In this document: positions 27,183-36,190 of the stretch, piece after piece
Numbering within the stretch: the first letter of the stretch is position 1
Layout: each line of letters begins with the position of its first letter
Assembly (NCBI RefSeq): GCF_005886345.1
Contig: NZ_PNEC01000045.1
Coordinates: 1 to 44,254 of the forward strand
Origin: Pseudoalteromonas phenolica
Lineage (GTDB): Bacteria; Pseudomonadota; Gammaproteobacteria; Enterobacterales; Alteromonadaceae
Direction: 5' to 3'
Length of the DNA stretch: 44,254 nt
Program-made: the position numbers and the translations under genes
Notes under the pieces: generated by a model
Databases searched by the model: none
What the model was told of the DNA's origin: nothing
The model's input: only the letters and a program-made list of their open reading frames with translations

Positions 27183-28402
27183 TGGATCAGTTTAAAAGTT
27201 ACGACGTTGTTATTATTGGCAGTGGCCCAGCAGGCAGCTTATGCGGTATAGAGTGTCGCAAAAAAGGCTTATCGGTTTTATGTATTGAAAAAGACGAGTT
27301 TCCGCGCTTTCACATTGGCGAATCACTAACTGGTAATGCGGGGCAGATCATACGTGATCTCGGTTTGGCGGATGAAATGAATGCAGCAGGCTTCCCAGAC
27401 AAACCCGGTGTGAACGTGATTGGTTCACTATCAAAAAATGAGTTCTTTATTCCTATCTTAGCGCCAACTTGGCAGGTACGTCGTAGCGATTTTGATAACA
27501 TGCTAAAGCGAAGAGCCCTAGAGCATGGCGTTGAATATCAGCAAGGCTTAGTTAAAGACGTGATCAAGCATGAAGAAAAAGTGGTTGGTGCGATTTATAA
27601 AGCCGATGGCGTTGAGCATCAAGTACGCTCAAAGGTACTGGTAGATGCCAGTGGTCAAAATACCTTTTTATCGCGCAAGGGCATTGCAGGAAAACGTGAA
27701 ATCGAGTTCTTTTCACAGCAGATCGCTTCTTTTGCACATTATAAAAATGTTGAGCGCGATTTACCGCCTTTCTCAACGAATACCACCATTTTATATTCAA
27801 AGCAGTATCACTGGTCGTGGATCATTCCAATCTCGCCAGACACAGACAGTCTAGGAATAGTGATCCCGAAAGACTTGTACTACAAAGAGTGTAAAAACCC
27901 AGACGATGCCATCGAATGGGGTATGGAGCATATCAGTCCGGAGATCAGACGCCGTTTCAAAAACGCAGAGCGCGTAGGGGAATCGCAATCTATGGCAGAC
28001 TTCTCTTACCGTATTGAGCCGTTTGTCGGTGATGGTTGGTTGTGTATCGGTGACGCACATCGATTCTTAGATCCAATTTTCTCTTATGGCGTGTCATTCG
28101 CCATGAAAGAGGGTATTAAAGCTGCCGATGCAATTAAAAGTGCCATCGATGGTAACGATTGGAAAACGCCTTTCTACGAATATCGCGATTGGAGTAATGG
28201 CGGTCAGCAAATTGCTGCAGATCTTATTCGTTACTTCTGGATCTACCCAATTTTCTTTGGCTATCAAATGCAAAACCCTGATTTACGCGATGAAGTCATC
28301 CGTCTATTAGGTGGCTGTTGCTTTGATTGTGAAGGATGGAAAGCCCCGACCATCTTTAGAAATGCCATTGAAGAATACGACCGCAAACAAATGGCTGGTT
28401 GA
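27182..28402 (+). CDS. bmp2: Bmp2, flavin-dependent pyrrolyl-ACP brominase
   Basis: Brominates the pyrrole ring on Bmp1 using FADH2, oxygen and bromide. 406 residues. It has the FAD motif IIGSGPAGSLCG (11-22), the halogenase signature W211-S-W213-I-I-P216 and FLDPIFSYGVSF (296-306). Tyr302, Phe306 and Ala345, which I recall as the positions that let Bmp2 reach tri- and tetrabromination unlike the marinopyrrole enzyme Mpy16, are all present here. The ATG overlaps the bmp1 stop (TAATG). Confidence 0.95.
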   Translation: MDQFKSYDVVIIGSGPAGSLCGIECRKKGLSVLCIEKDEFPRFHIGESLTGNAGQIIRDLGLADEMNAAGFPDKPGVNVIGSLSKNEFFIPILAPTWQVRRSDFDNMLKRRALEHGVEYQQGLVKDVIKHEEKVVGAIYKADGVEHQVRSKVLVDASGQNTFLSRKGIAGKREIEFFSQQIASFAHYKNVERDLPPFSTNTTILYSKQYHWSWIIPISPDTDSLGIVIPKDLYYKECKNPDDAIEWGMEHISPEIRRRFKNAERVGESQSMADFSYRIEPFVGDGWLCIGDAHRFLDPIFSYGVSFAMKEGIKAADAIKSAIDGNDWKTPFYEYRDWSNGGQQIAADLIRYFWIYPIFFGYQMQNPDLRDEVIRLLGGCCFDCEGWKAPTIFRNAIEEYDRKQMAG

Positions 28403-28411
28403 GGATAGATC

Positions 28412-29554
28412 ATGAACTTTGCGTGGAATGAGGATCAGCTCGCATTACATGAGCACGCCTTGAGCTTTGCACGAGATCTCGACTTTTCGAAGATCTCTGC
28501 AGGTGAGTTTCCAATGGAAGCTTGGCAATCACTGGGTGAGTTTGGCTACTACGGTTTACCCGTAGATAGCCGCTACTCACCTTGTGGCAGTGGTTTTGAC
28601 ATTTTAACCACAGTTAAAATTTTAGAGGGTCTTGGTCAAGGTTGTGCAGATACCGGCATTTTATTTGCCGGTGCTGCACACACCTTTGCTTGCGTTATGC
28701 CGATTTATGAACATGGCAGTGAAACACTAAAACATGAGTTATTACCGGCGCTTACCAGTGGTGAGAAGATTGCGGCAAATGCCATTTCTGAAGCTGAAGC
28801 AGGCTCAGATATTGGCAAATTAACCACCAAGGCAACCAGAGAGGGTGATTACTACGTCATCAATGGCGCTAAGTCTTATGTGACTAATGGCAGTGTGGCC
28901 GACTACTTTGTTCTCTATGCGACCACCAACCCTAAGTTTGGCTACTTAGGTCAAACGGCCTTTGTTGTGCCTGCTGATTTACCTGGCATTGAAGTAGGAA
29001 AAAGCTACAAAAAGTTAGGGCTTGATTCGGCGCAGCTCAACCAAGTGTTTTTTGATGAGGTAAAAGTGCATAAGGACTATGTACTAGGCAGTGAAGGGCA
29101 AGGCGCGCGTATTTTTGCCGCTTCTATGGATTGGGAGCGTTGTTGTTTATTTGCTTTATTTATTGGTGTGATGCAGAACGATTTAGAGCGCTGCATTGAG
29201 TTTGCCAATACCCGCAAGCAGGGCGATAAAACCATCAGTAAATTTCAGGCAGTGTCACATCGTATTGCCGATATGGAAGTACGTTTGCAAAGTGCGCGCT
29301 TACTACTGTATTTCGCGGCTTGGCAAAAGTCGCAAGACGTTGATAACACCAAAGCAGTGGCATCAAGTAAGTTAGCCATCAGCGAAGCGTTTGTGCAATC
29401 GGGTATTGACGCCATTCGTATTCATGGCGCGGCCGGTTATTTACAAGAAAGCGGCATAGATAGCAGCATTCGTGATGCCCTAGGGTCGGTGTTGTTCTCA
29501 GGCACATCTGATATTCAACGAGAACTCATTTGCAATAGGTTGGGCCTACTATGA
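28412..29554 (+). CDS. bmp3: Bmp3, prolyl-ACP dehydrogenase
   Basis: Flavoprotein of the acyl-CoA dehydrogenase fold that oxidises L-prolyl-S-Bmp1 to pyrrolyl-S-Bmp1. 380 residues, with AISEAEAGSDIGKLTTKA and YVINGAKSYVTNG, typical FAD and substrate loops, and a C-terminal IRIHGAAGYLQE block. By analogy with PltE/RedW, Glu242 (SMDWERC) is a likely catalytic base. It starts 9 bp after bmp2, with GAGGAT as ribosome site, and overlaps bmp4 (ATGA). Confidence 0.94.
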   Translation: MNFAWNEDQLALHEHALSFARDLDFSKISAGEFPMEAWQSLGEFGYYGLPVDSRYSPCGSGFDILTTVKILEGLGQGCADTGILFAGAAHTFACVMPIYEHGSETLKHELLPALTSGEKIAANAISEAEAGSDIGKLTTKATREGDYYVINGAKSYVTNGSVADYFVLYATTNPKFGYLGQTAFVVPADLPGIEVGKSYKKLGLDSAQLNQVFFDEVKVHKDYVLGSEGQGARIFAASMDWERCCLFALFIGVMQNDLERCIEFANTRKQGDKTISKFQAVSHRIADMEVRLQSARLLLYFAAWQKSQDVDNTKAVASSKLAISEAFVQSGIDAIRIHGAAGYLQESGIDSSIRDALGSVLFSGTSDIQRELICNRLGLL

Positions 29555-31098
29555 AATTGCTCAATCAAGTATTAACTCAAGGCTTAGTGCGTGCAGGTGA
29601 ACAAGCTCTGGCAGTGAGCGATAGCACAGAGTCGTATAGTTATGGTGAATTACAACTCAGGGCGACTCAAATTGCTGTGCTGCTGCAAAAAATTGGCGTT
29701 AAAGCGGGTGATAGAGTGGGGCTTTGGTGTGATAAGTCATGTCGAGCACTGGCTGGCATGTTGGCGGTGAGTAAACTCAATGCCGTTTATGTACCAATCG
29801 ATCCAATGAATCCGAAAGTGCGTGTGGATATTATTCGTCAAGACTGCGACATGAAGGTATTGATCACCAATAAAGCTAAGTTTAGTCAATATCAGCGCGG
29901 TGATAATGCTTTATGCGACTTTGTGGTATTAGACGAAGATGCGCTAATAAGCTCAGTATTGCATGTGCACACGTGGCAACATATTACTGCTCAGCAACCA
30001 AGCCAGCTCAACTTACCAAAACAGGGTAAAAGTACAGACTTGGCGTATATGCTTTACACCTCTGGCTCAACTGGCGTGCCAAAAGGCGTCAAAATCAGTC
30101 ATGAAAATGCCCTTGCCTTTATTGAATGGTCGGCGACTAAACTCAATGCAACAGTGCAAGATCGTTTTGCCAATCATGCCCCTTGGCATTTTGATTTATC
30201 GGTGCTTGATATTTATGTGGCTTTATTATCAGGCGCAAGTGTTCATTTGGTATCTGAAATCGACAGCTATGTGGCACAAAAATTAGTGTCATTTGTGGCC
30301 CAAAAGCAGATCAGTGTTTGGTATTCAGTGCCTACTGCACTGGTGATGATGCTAGAAGCTGAGGCTGACTTTGCTGAGCGTTGCCAGCAGCTTAGAGCCA
30401 TTATTTTTGCTGGTGAAGCTTTTGCGATTAAACCGCTTAAACACCTTCGTGAAGCGTTTCCCGATGCCGAGCTTTACAACTTTTATGGCCCGACTGAAAC
30501 CAATGTATGTAGTTACTACAAAGTTCCTCGGGTAGTACCAGACAAGCTGCCTATAGGTTACCCAGCCAGCAATGCTTTGCTATCCATTTGTGATGAACAA
30601 GGTAAAGCACTGCCTGTGGGCGAGCAAGGGTTTGTTACTGTAATTGGCCCGACTGTTTTCAGCGGTTATTGGGGACGCGCAGATCTGCAATCAGAAGCTT
30701 ATAACACAGGTGATATCGGCTATTTCAATGAGTTGGGAGAGTTGATGTATGTCGGTCGTCAAGATCATATGGTGAAAGTGAATGGTTATCGGGTTCATCT
30801 TGGTGAAGTTGAACGCGCTATTTACCAGCATCCAGCAGTAAAAGAGTGTTTAGTTGAGCTCAGCAGCCAAAAAACACTCCATGCGCATATTGCCGTAGAG
30901 GGGGATGCGCCGTCTTTATTAACCCTAAAAATTCACTGTGCCAAACGTTTACCTAAATACATGTTGCCAGAGCAGGTGATAGTGCACGATGCACTGCCTC
31001 GTAATCGCAACGGAAAATTATCGCGTCAATGCTTATCTGGGTTGTCTGCTCAATCGGGATCTGAAAACAACGTACAGAACACGATGAGCGAGGCGTAA
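29551..31098 (+). CDS. bmp4: Bmp4, L-prolyl-AMP ligase (adenylation protein)
   Basis: Activates L-proline with ATP and loads it onto the Bmp1 carrier. 515-residue stand-alone adenylation protein of the NRPS type. Core motifs: YMLYTSGSTGVPKGVKISH (A3, about 167-185), NFYGPTETNVCSYYK (A5), YNTGDIGYFNELGELMYVGRQD (A7) and NRNGKLSRQCL (A10, with the catalytic Lys). The last bases of bmp3 contain its start. A 46-bp gap separates it from bmp5, the largest within the plus-strand series. Confidence 0.95.
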   Translation: MKLLNQVLTQGLVRAGEQALAVSDSTESYSYGELQLRATQIAVLLQKIGVKAGDRVGLWCDKSCRALAGMLAVSKLNAVYVPIDPMNPKVRVDIIRQDCDMKVLITNKAKFSQYQRGDNALCDFVVLDEDALISSVLHVHTWQHITAQQPSQLNLPKQGKSTDLAYMLYTSGSTGVPKGVKISHENALAFIEWSATKLNATVQDRFANHAPWHFDLSVLDIYVALLSGASVHLVSEIDSYVAQKLVSFVAQKQISVWYSVPTALVMMLEAEADFAERCQQLRAIIFAGEAFAIKPLKHLREAFPDAELYNFYGPTETNVCSYYKVPRVVPDKLPIGYPASNALLSICDEQGKALPVGEQGFVTVIGPTVFSGYWGRADLQSEAYNTGDIGYFNELGELMYVGRQDHMVKVNGYRVHLGEVERAIYQHPAVKECLVELSSQKTLHAHIAVEGDAPSLLTLKIHCAKRLPKYMLPEQVIVHDALPRNRNGKLSRQCLSGLSAQSGSENNVQNTMSEA

Positions 31099-31144
31099 CA
31101 CGCTTGCATCCGCAGGCACCTCCTAGTTAAACAAGGAATGAAAA

Positions 31145-32692
31145 ATGAGAAAAAAAATCGCAGTCATCGGTGCTGGTTTATCAGGCATTGCCGCCATCAA
31201 ACAGCTTACAGACGGGGGCCATGAGGTTGTCTGTTTTGAAAAAGCAGAAAGCTTTGGTGGTGTATTTGCCGATAAAAAAATCTATGAAGATTTGCACCTA
31301 ACCATTTCTAATTACTTTATGGCGTATTCAGATTATGTGCCGAGTCAGCAAAAGCTGAAGTTCTGGTCTAAAAAAGAATACGTTAACTACTTAGGCGAAT
31401 ATCTTGCCCGCTTCGAATTAGGTCAATACATTCATTACGATCACGAAGTACGAAAGGTAGAAAAGCAAGCAGGAAAATGGCAGGTCACCACAAAACATGG
31501 CATGGCTGAACAAACTGACACCTTTGACATGGTTGCCGTTTGCTCGGGTCATTTCCAAAAGCCAAAACTGCCTGAGCTTGCTGGTTTAGACATGTTCGAG
31601 GGCGAAATTGAGCACTCGAATGATTACCGCGATAAGCACAAATATGCCGGTAAACGTGTGTTATGTGTAGGTTTGGGTGAAAGTAGTGCCGACATTACTT
31701 CTGAGATTTCAGAAGTTGCGAGCAAATGTATCTTATCGCTGCGCCGTTACCCTGCGGTGGCACCACGCTATATGGCGTTCCAAGAAGATCCTTACTTCAC
31801 CATAGATACCAGCTGGTTAACATCACGCATCGTGAATAAATTACCACATCGTTATCATGGTGGGATCACGAAAGGCATTTTCAATAAGTATGTGAATAGC
31901 CGTAACGATCATGTGCGGATCAGAGGTGAGTGGCTGAAAAAATCAGGCCCTTCTCACCATCAAGCCGTCACTAAAAATGAGCGACTATTCAGGCCAATCG
32001 CCGATGGCAAAGTAGTCCCTAACATTGGTGGCATTATGCGTTTTGAAAAAAACGCCGTGGTGTTTCAAGATGGCACGCGTGAAGAAATTGATGCCGTAGT
32101 ATTTTGCACAGGCTATCAACTGAGCTTCCCATTTTTAGATGTCAGCATCAGCAATATGCGTGACTTGTACAAACAAATGTTTATTCCTGAAATGGGTGAC
32201 TCACTGTCGTTTATCGGTTTTGTTCGTCCGCAACAAGGGGGCATTCCGGTTATTGCTGAAATGCAATGTCGTTACTTATCACAGCTGGCCAGTGGCGAGA
32301 AGTTATTACCGCCGCTATCAGAAATGGTCGACATCATTAAATACGATACCGAGCACTGGCAGACGGAGTATAAGATCACCCCACATGTGGCCTCTTTGGT
32401 GAACTACTGCCATTACATGGATTCTATGGCAAAGCTGGTTGGCTGCATGCCTGAGATCCCTAGCTTGTTTAAAGATCCACTGTTGCGCGTAAAGCTATTG
32501 CATAACCCGCAGTTTGCAGCGCAATACCGTTTAGATGGCCCAAATAAAATGACTCATACAGCGCGCTCGTTCTTATTAGGCTTTCCAAATATCAGTTCTT
32601 GGCCACGCATCATTCATTTTGAGTTGGCTTTGATCACCCAAAAACTACTCTCACGTTTACGCCTTGATGGCTTACGTGAGCTTAGTAAATAG
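31145..32692 (+). CDS. bmp5: Bmp5, flavin-dependent phenol brominase-decarboxylase
   Basis: Converts 4-hydroxybenzoate to 3-bromo-4-hydroxybenzoate and then, by decarboxylative bromination, to 2,4-dibromophenol. Unlike Bmp2 it is related to single-component flavin monooxygenases: FAD motif IGAGLSG (8-14), FMO fingerprint F151-x-G153-x3-H157-x3-Y161, and NADPH motif VGLGESSAD (175-183). 515 residues. AAGGA precedes the ATG. The NADPH site in the same chain explains why no separate flavin reductase is needed for this enzyme. Substrate roles are from published work. Confidence 0.94.
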   Translation: MRKKIAVIGAGLSGIAAIKQLTDGGHEVVCFEKAESFGGVFADKKIYEDLHLTISNYFMAYSDYVPSQQKLKFWSKKEYVNYLGEYLARFELGQYIHYDHEVRKVEKQAGKWQVTTKHGMAEQTDTFDMVAVCSGHFQKPKLPELAGLDMFEGEIEHSNDYRDKHKYAGKRVLCVGLGESSADITSEISEVASKCILSLRRYPAVAPRYMAFQEDPYFTIDTSWLTSRIVNKLPHRYHGGITKGIFNKYVNSRNDHVRIRGEWLKKSGPSHHQAVTKNERLFRPIADGKVVPNIGGIMRFEKNAVVFQDGTREEIDAVVFCTGYQLSFPFLDVSISNMRDLYKQMFIPEMGDSLSFIGFVRPQQGGIPVIAEMQCRYLSQLASGEKLLPPLSEMVDIIKYDTEHWQTEYKITPHVASLVNYCHYMDSMAKLVGCMPEIPSLFKDPLLRVKLLHNPQFAAQYRLDGPNKMTHTARSFLLGFPNISSWPRIIHFELALITQKLLSRLRLDGLRELSK

Positions 32693-32715
32693 CTGCTCAG
32701 GGACGGGAAAACGTT

Positions 32716-33345
32716 ATGATCCGACTAACCGATGAGTGCTTGTGCAATCTAAATGATGCGTTGCAACCACACCGCTTTAATTTAAGTCGTTTAAGCCATT
32801 TGCAAAAAATCATCTTAGGCACCGATGGCACAGTAACCCAATTAATCGAAAGTATTGTCGATGAAAAGTTGGTGGTGAATAAACTGTTTGAAGCCGATGT
32901 TGATAGTGACACGATCGCCACAACGTCGAGCGAACAACAAGCTGAAACACATTGCCAAAGGCGGGTTATTTTATTGCAAGGCGAGACCTCAGGCTTGCCA
33001 TACCTGTATGCCGACTCCTTGGTTTATCACGGAAACATGAACGTGAATTTTTCTCGCGCCCTGACTCATTCTCAGATCCCCATTGGCAAAGCTTGGGAAA
33101 AGTTTCAGGTTGAAACCTATAAAACCTTGCTGTCATGGGGATTTGAATATGCCAATGAGCTAGCACCTCACTTTGCGATTTCAAGCCATGATTTGGTGTT
33201 GTATCGCACCTACTTGGTGTTCTCTCAGGGTAAAAAGATCTTCCGGATCACCGAAAAGTTTCCTTTCGTTTGGTATCTGCAATCAGAGCAATTCACAGCG
33301 AGTGCAGCGACCACTGCAACACCAACTTTAGTCAGCGGAATTTGA
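32716..33345 (+). CDS. bmp6: Bmp6, chorismate lyase
   Basis: Splits chorismate to 4-hydroxybenzoate and pyruvate, feeding Bmp5. 209 residues, UbiC-like/DUF98-type, with RRVILLQGETSGLPYLYADSL (about 82-101), SQIPIGKAW (about 119-127) and a C-terminal RTYLVFSQGKKIFRITEKFP-type stretch. CGGGA lies about 7 nt before the ATG. A dedicated lyase frees the pathway from the ubiquinone UbiC pool. Two overlapping opposite frames are shadows. Confidence 0.92.
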   Translation: MIRLTDECLCNLNDALQPHRFNLSRLSHLQKIILGTDGTVTQLIESIVDEKLVVNKLFEADVDSDTIATTSSEQQAETHCQRRVILLQGETSGLPYLYADSLVYHGNMNVNFSRALTHSQIPIGKAWEKFQVETYKTLLSWGFEYANELAPHFAISSHDLVLYRTYLVFSQGKKIFRITEKFPFVWYLQSEQFTASAATTATPTLVSGI

Positions 33346-33348
33346 GCA

Positions 33349-34827
33349 ATGAAAAATACAGACAGCGTCGTGGCGCAACCACAAATCAATTTAGACATTA
33401 ACAAACTGACTCCGAGTATTCCTCACATCCCATTTAACAGCGAAGACGGGCAGCTGTTTTTTTGGGGTGAGGAATACCACCTAATTATCGAGTCTCTATC
33501 AAAGAAGTACGGAGATATCTACTCGGTTGAAACAGCCAAGGGCAATTTGGTGGTATTAAACGGCTATCAATACATCAAAGAAGCATTGGTCACACAGAAT
33601 GATGTGTTTAATGTACGAGCCGACTATAAAATTCTGCAAGTGGCACCACAAAAGCACTTTTTAGAGTTAGAAGCTGGCGAGCCTTGGCAGGTGCACCGTA
33701 AAGTATTTGCCCATGCCATGCGTGAATATTTTGCCACGCGCTGGGATAACATTGAGCAATGGATGACCACTGAAATTGAGGATATCGCAGCGGTATGGCA
33801 AGCCGATGAGGGCAAGCCATTTGACCCGAATCGTGAAGTGTCAATTAAGCTTGCTAGTTTTTTACATAAGGTCATGTTTGATGATCGCTTTGGTGAGTTT
33901 GAAAAAGGCCTGTTTGACGAGAAAAGCTTAAGTTGGTTACCAAATGGCTTTATTAACAGCACGCGTTACGAGTTGATGCCTACTGAGCTGCAAGAGAAAT
34001 ATTACGCTCAGTATGGTGATGCGATTGAAAAGTTTAGCGGTAACTTGAACGCTCTTGATCAATACGTGTCATTCAATGTTGACCGTCGTAAAGCCGATTA
34101 TAAACCGGGCGAGTATCGTGATTTATGTGATTATTTGTTTGCTGCAAATGACAGTGTCGATGCGCAAACGAAAGCTGCTTTAAACATTGATGAAAAAGAA
34201 ATTGTCATCGGTTCACTGACTCAAGTCGCGGGAGCTGGTGGCGGTGTTGGAGCATTTGCGATGCGCTGGGCGTTGTTGTACTTGGCTGCTTTTCCAAAAC
34301 AGCAGCAGCGTGTACAAAAAGAACTCGATGAAGTGGTGGGTAAAAACGCGGTGCCATTGAATAAGCACAAAGCGGATCTGCCTTATACACAGGCGTTTAT
34401 CAGTGAGGTATTGCGCCATTGTTCAATTACATCTATGCCTGCGGCCAACTATGCAACCAGCAAAGACACGCTATTAGACGGTTACTTTCTTGCCGAAGGC
34501 ACGCCATTGGTGATTAATAATTACAGTATTACACGAGATGAAACGCTGTGGGAAAACCCGCATGAATTTATGCCTGAACGCTTTTTAGATGAAGATGGCG
34601 AGTTGAGCAAAAAGCAATTGGGTAAGGCTTTCCCATTTGGTTTAGGACAGCGCCGCTGCTTGGGTGAACATTTTGGTAAATACATCATTCATACCTTGTT
34701 TGCTCAGTTAGCGCATAAGTTTGAATTTAGTCTGCCTGAAGGGAAGCAAGCTAATCTTAAAGCGATTTCAGGGGTGTTCTTAGTGCCTGAAGAAGTCGAA
34801 ATCGTGTCTAAATCGCGCAACGTCTAA
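33349..34827 (+). CDS. bmp7: Bmp7, biaryl-coupling cytochrome P450
   Basis: Couples bromophenols and bromopyrroles by radical C-C or C-O bond formation. 492 residues, soluble (no membrane anchor). Landmarks: E353-x-x-R356, PERF (409-412), and the heme loop [13 protein letters not shown] with Cys437 as iron ligand. The I helix reads [14 protein letters not shown] (294-307); aligned on the RW that follows, the usual AGTET/acid-alcohol pair is AGGGV, so both the acid and the threonine used for oxygen activation are missing. Electrons should come from Bmp9 and Bmp10. Last gene of the cluster, followed by a strong terminator. Confidence 0.95.
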   Translation: MKNTDSVVAQPQINLDINKLTPSIPHIPFNSEDGQLFFWGEEYHLIIESLSKKYGDIYSVETAKGNLVVLNGYQYIKEALVTQNDVFNVRADYKILQVAPQKHFLELEAGEPWQVHRKVFAHAMREYFATRWDNIEQWMTTEIEDIAAVWQADEGKPFDPNREVSIKLASFLHKVMFDDRFGEFEKGLFDEKSLSWLPNGFINSTRYELMPTELQEKYYAQYGDAIEKFSGNLNALDQYVSFNVDRRKADYKPGEYRDLCDYLFAANDSVDAQTKAALNIDEKEIVIGSLTQVAGAGGGVGAFAMRWALLYLAAFPKQQQRVQKELDEVVGKNAVPLNKHKADLPYTQAFISEVLRHCSITSMPAANYATSKDTLLDGYFLAEGTPLVINNYSITRDETLWENPHEFMPERFLDEDGELSKKQLGKAFPFGLGQRRCLGEHFGKYIIHTLFAQLAHKFEFSLPEGKQANLKAISGVFLVPEEVEIVSKSRNV

Positions 34828-34848
34828 TTCATTTTCATACGCATACAT

Positions 34849-34885
34849 AAAGGCCGCGCACTTGATAAAGTGCGCGGCCTTTTTT
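34849..34885 (+). terminator. Terminator of the bmp1-7 operon
   Basis: A 15-bp perfect stem, AAAGGCCGCGCACTT with its complement, around a GATA loop, followed by T residues to 34885. One of the strongest hairpins in the window. Confidence 0.95.
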
Positions 34886-34911
34886 ATATGAATTAAGTTT
34901 TTATTTTATAT

Positions 34912-34949
34912 TTAACATTTTTGTAACTTTGAGTTTTTATTCTATTCTA
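34912..34949 (+). promoter_or_regulatory. Pho-box-like element upstream of the LNS2-type protein
   Basis: Contains TTAACATTTTTGTAACTTT, nearly identical to a stretch before the phospholipase-like gene. ATTTAAC and TTGTAAC recur with an 11-bp period (7-bp units, 4-bp spacers), the geometry of PhoB sites, but the units differ from the enteric CTGTCAT. Confidence 0.4.
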
Positions 34950-34980
34950 AGTAATTGATGTTTTTACTTAAGGAAAGAAT

Positions 34981-35952
34981 ATGAACAATAATAAATGGCT
35001 TTTTGCCCCGCTACTGCTGAGCGCAGCCTCGGCTTTTGCACTACCACAGTGCCCGCAACCACAATTGATGGAGCAGCGTTTTGAAGCGCCCAGCTTTGAA
35101 ACCGGAAAATATAAAAATTGGTCAAATCGTTTTATTACTTGGCTGCCAAGCTTTCATATGATCCATGATGAAATTGTCGCGGTAGGTAAACCCGTCACAG
35201 TAACTGCTAAGTTTGATTACGGCAGTGTGGCGCATAAAGACTTAGAGTTTGAAACAGTGAAGTTCTATATTCGTGGCCAAAATGACGCACAGTGGCAATA
35301 TCTATCGACAGCGACCACAAACAGCGATGGTAAAGCGACCTTGTCTTTACCGGGCATGTCTGCAGGCCAATACCGTATTTATGCGGGCGTACCAGCTGAT
35401 GGCACTGGCACAGAAGGTTTCTTAACGGTCGTAGAGCCAAATACAGAAGCGGTATTATTCGACATTGATGGCACATTAACAGAGTCTGATGCTGAGCAAA
35501 TTGGTGATTACACAGGCATAGATTATGCTGATGCAAAGGACGAGGCTTATACGCTAGCGCGTAGCTATTTGGATTTAGGTTATCAGCCTATTTATCTTAC
35601 TGCGCGTGTTTATTGGTATGCCAAAGGTACGCGCAAATGGCTATCTTGGATGGGCTTGCCTCAAGGTTATCTGCGCACATCGCTAAGTAATGAAACTAGC
35701 TTATTTCGTACTGCAGAATACAAGACAGAGCAGATCAACAAACTTGAAGCGAATGGCATTAAAATTGTGCGCGCCTATGGCAATGCAAAAACGGATGCTG
35801 AAGCATTCATCAAATCAGGTCTAAGTGCCTCTCAAAGTTTTACCATAGGTAAAGATGCGGGGTATTACGGTACAACGCCGATTTTAAATAACAGTTACGC
35901 CGATCATATTGTAACTCACGTGAACAACTTCCCGAACGCGAATTGCCAGTAA
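34981..35952 (+). CDS. Secreted HAD-family phosphatase with lipin-like (LNS2) domain
   Basis: A 323-residue exported protein: signal peptide (1-20, AFA cleavage), a beta-rich region (about 30-150) and an HAD phosphatase domain resembling the LNS2 domain of lipins. The catalytic motif DIDGTLTESD gives nucleophile Asp161 and Asp163; motif II is at YLTARV (Thr207), motif III Lys at about 248 and motif IV YGNAKTDAEAF (Asp272). Lipins dephosphorylate phosphatidate, so an extracellular lipid or phosphoester substrate is plausible, but unproven here. AAGGAAAG lies 5 nt before the ATG. It precedes a phospholipase-C-like gene with which it shares an upstream element. Confidence 0.82.
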   Translation: MNNNKWLFAPLLLSAASAFALPQCPQPQLMEQRFEAPSFETGKYKNWSNRFITWLPSFHMIHDEIVAVGKPVTVTAKFDYGSVAHKDLEFETVKFYIRGQNDAQWQYLSTATTNSDGKATLSLPGMSAGQYRIYAGVPADGTGTEGFLTVVEPNTEAVLFDIDGTLTESDAEQIGDYTGIDYADAKDEAYTLARSYLDLGYQPIYLTARVYWYAKGTRKWLSWMGLPQGYLRTSLSNETSLFRTAEYKTEQINKLEANGIKIVRAYGNAKTDAEAFIKSGLSASQSFTIGKDAGYYGTTPILNNSYADHIVTHVNNFPNANCQ

Positions 35953-35967
35953 TAAAGTTACTAACTC

Positions 35968-36001
35968 CAGCCCTGAGTTCCTCCCCAATCACTTAGGGCT
36001 G
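35968..36001 (+). terminator. Probable terminator after the LNS2-type gene
   Basis: CAGCCCT (35968-35974) pairs with AGGGCTG (35995-36001) around a 20-nt loop. The following T-run is short, so the site is uncertain. Confidence 0.45.
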
Positions 36002-36036
36002 TTATCAAAACCTCACTTATATTATTTAAATTTTAA

Positions 36037-36075
36037 TTAACATTGTTGTAACTTTAGAGTTTTAGCTCTACTATG
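36037..36075 (+). promoter_or_regulatory. Pho-box-like element upstream of the phospholipase-like gene
   Basis: TTAACATTGTTGTAACTTT differs from the 34912 copy in a single position over 19 and then continues with AGAGTTTT. AATTAAC and TTGTAAC are again 11 bp apart. Confidence 0.4.
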
Positions 36076-36114
36076 CGCATGATTTTTATTGGCTTAAGGA
36101 TATGAGCTGGACCA

Positions 36115-36152
36115 CCAACCCTCCAAATAGAAGACTCAATTAGGAGGATTGG
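36115..36152 (+). other. 5' leader hairpin of the phospholipase-like gene
   Basis: CCAACCCTCC (36115-36124) and GGAGGATTGG (36143-36152) pair at 9 of 10 positions around an 18-nt loop, about 40 nt before the ATG. It may stabilise the mRNA or act as an attenuating structure; no known riboswitch was recognised. Confidence 0.4.
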
Positions 36153-36190
36153 TATAAAAAGCTTATTAAGCCTGTTCTATAAGGAAAATT

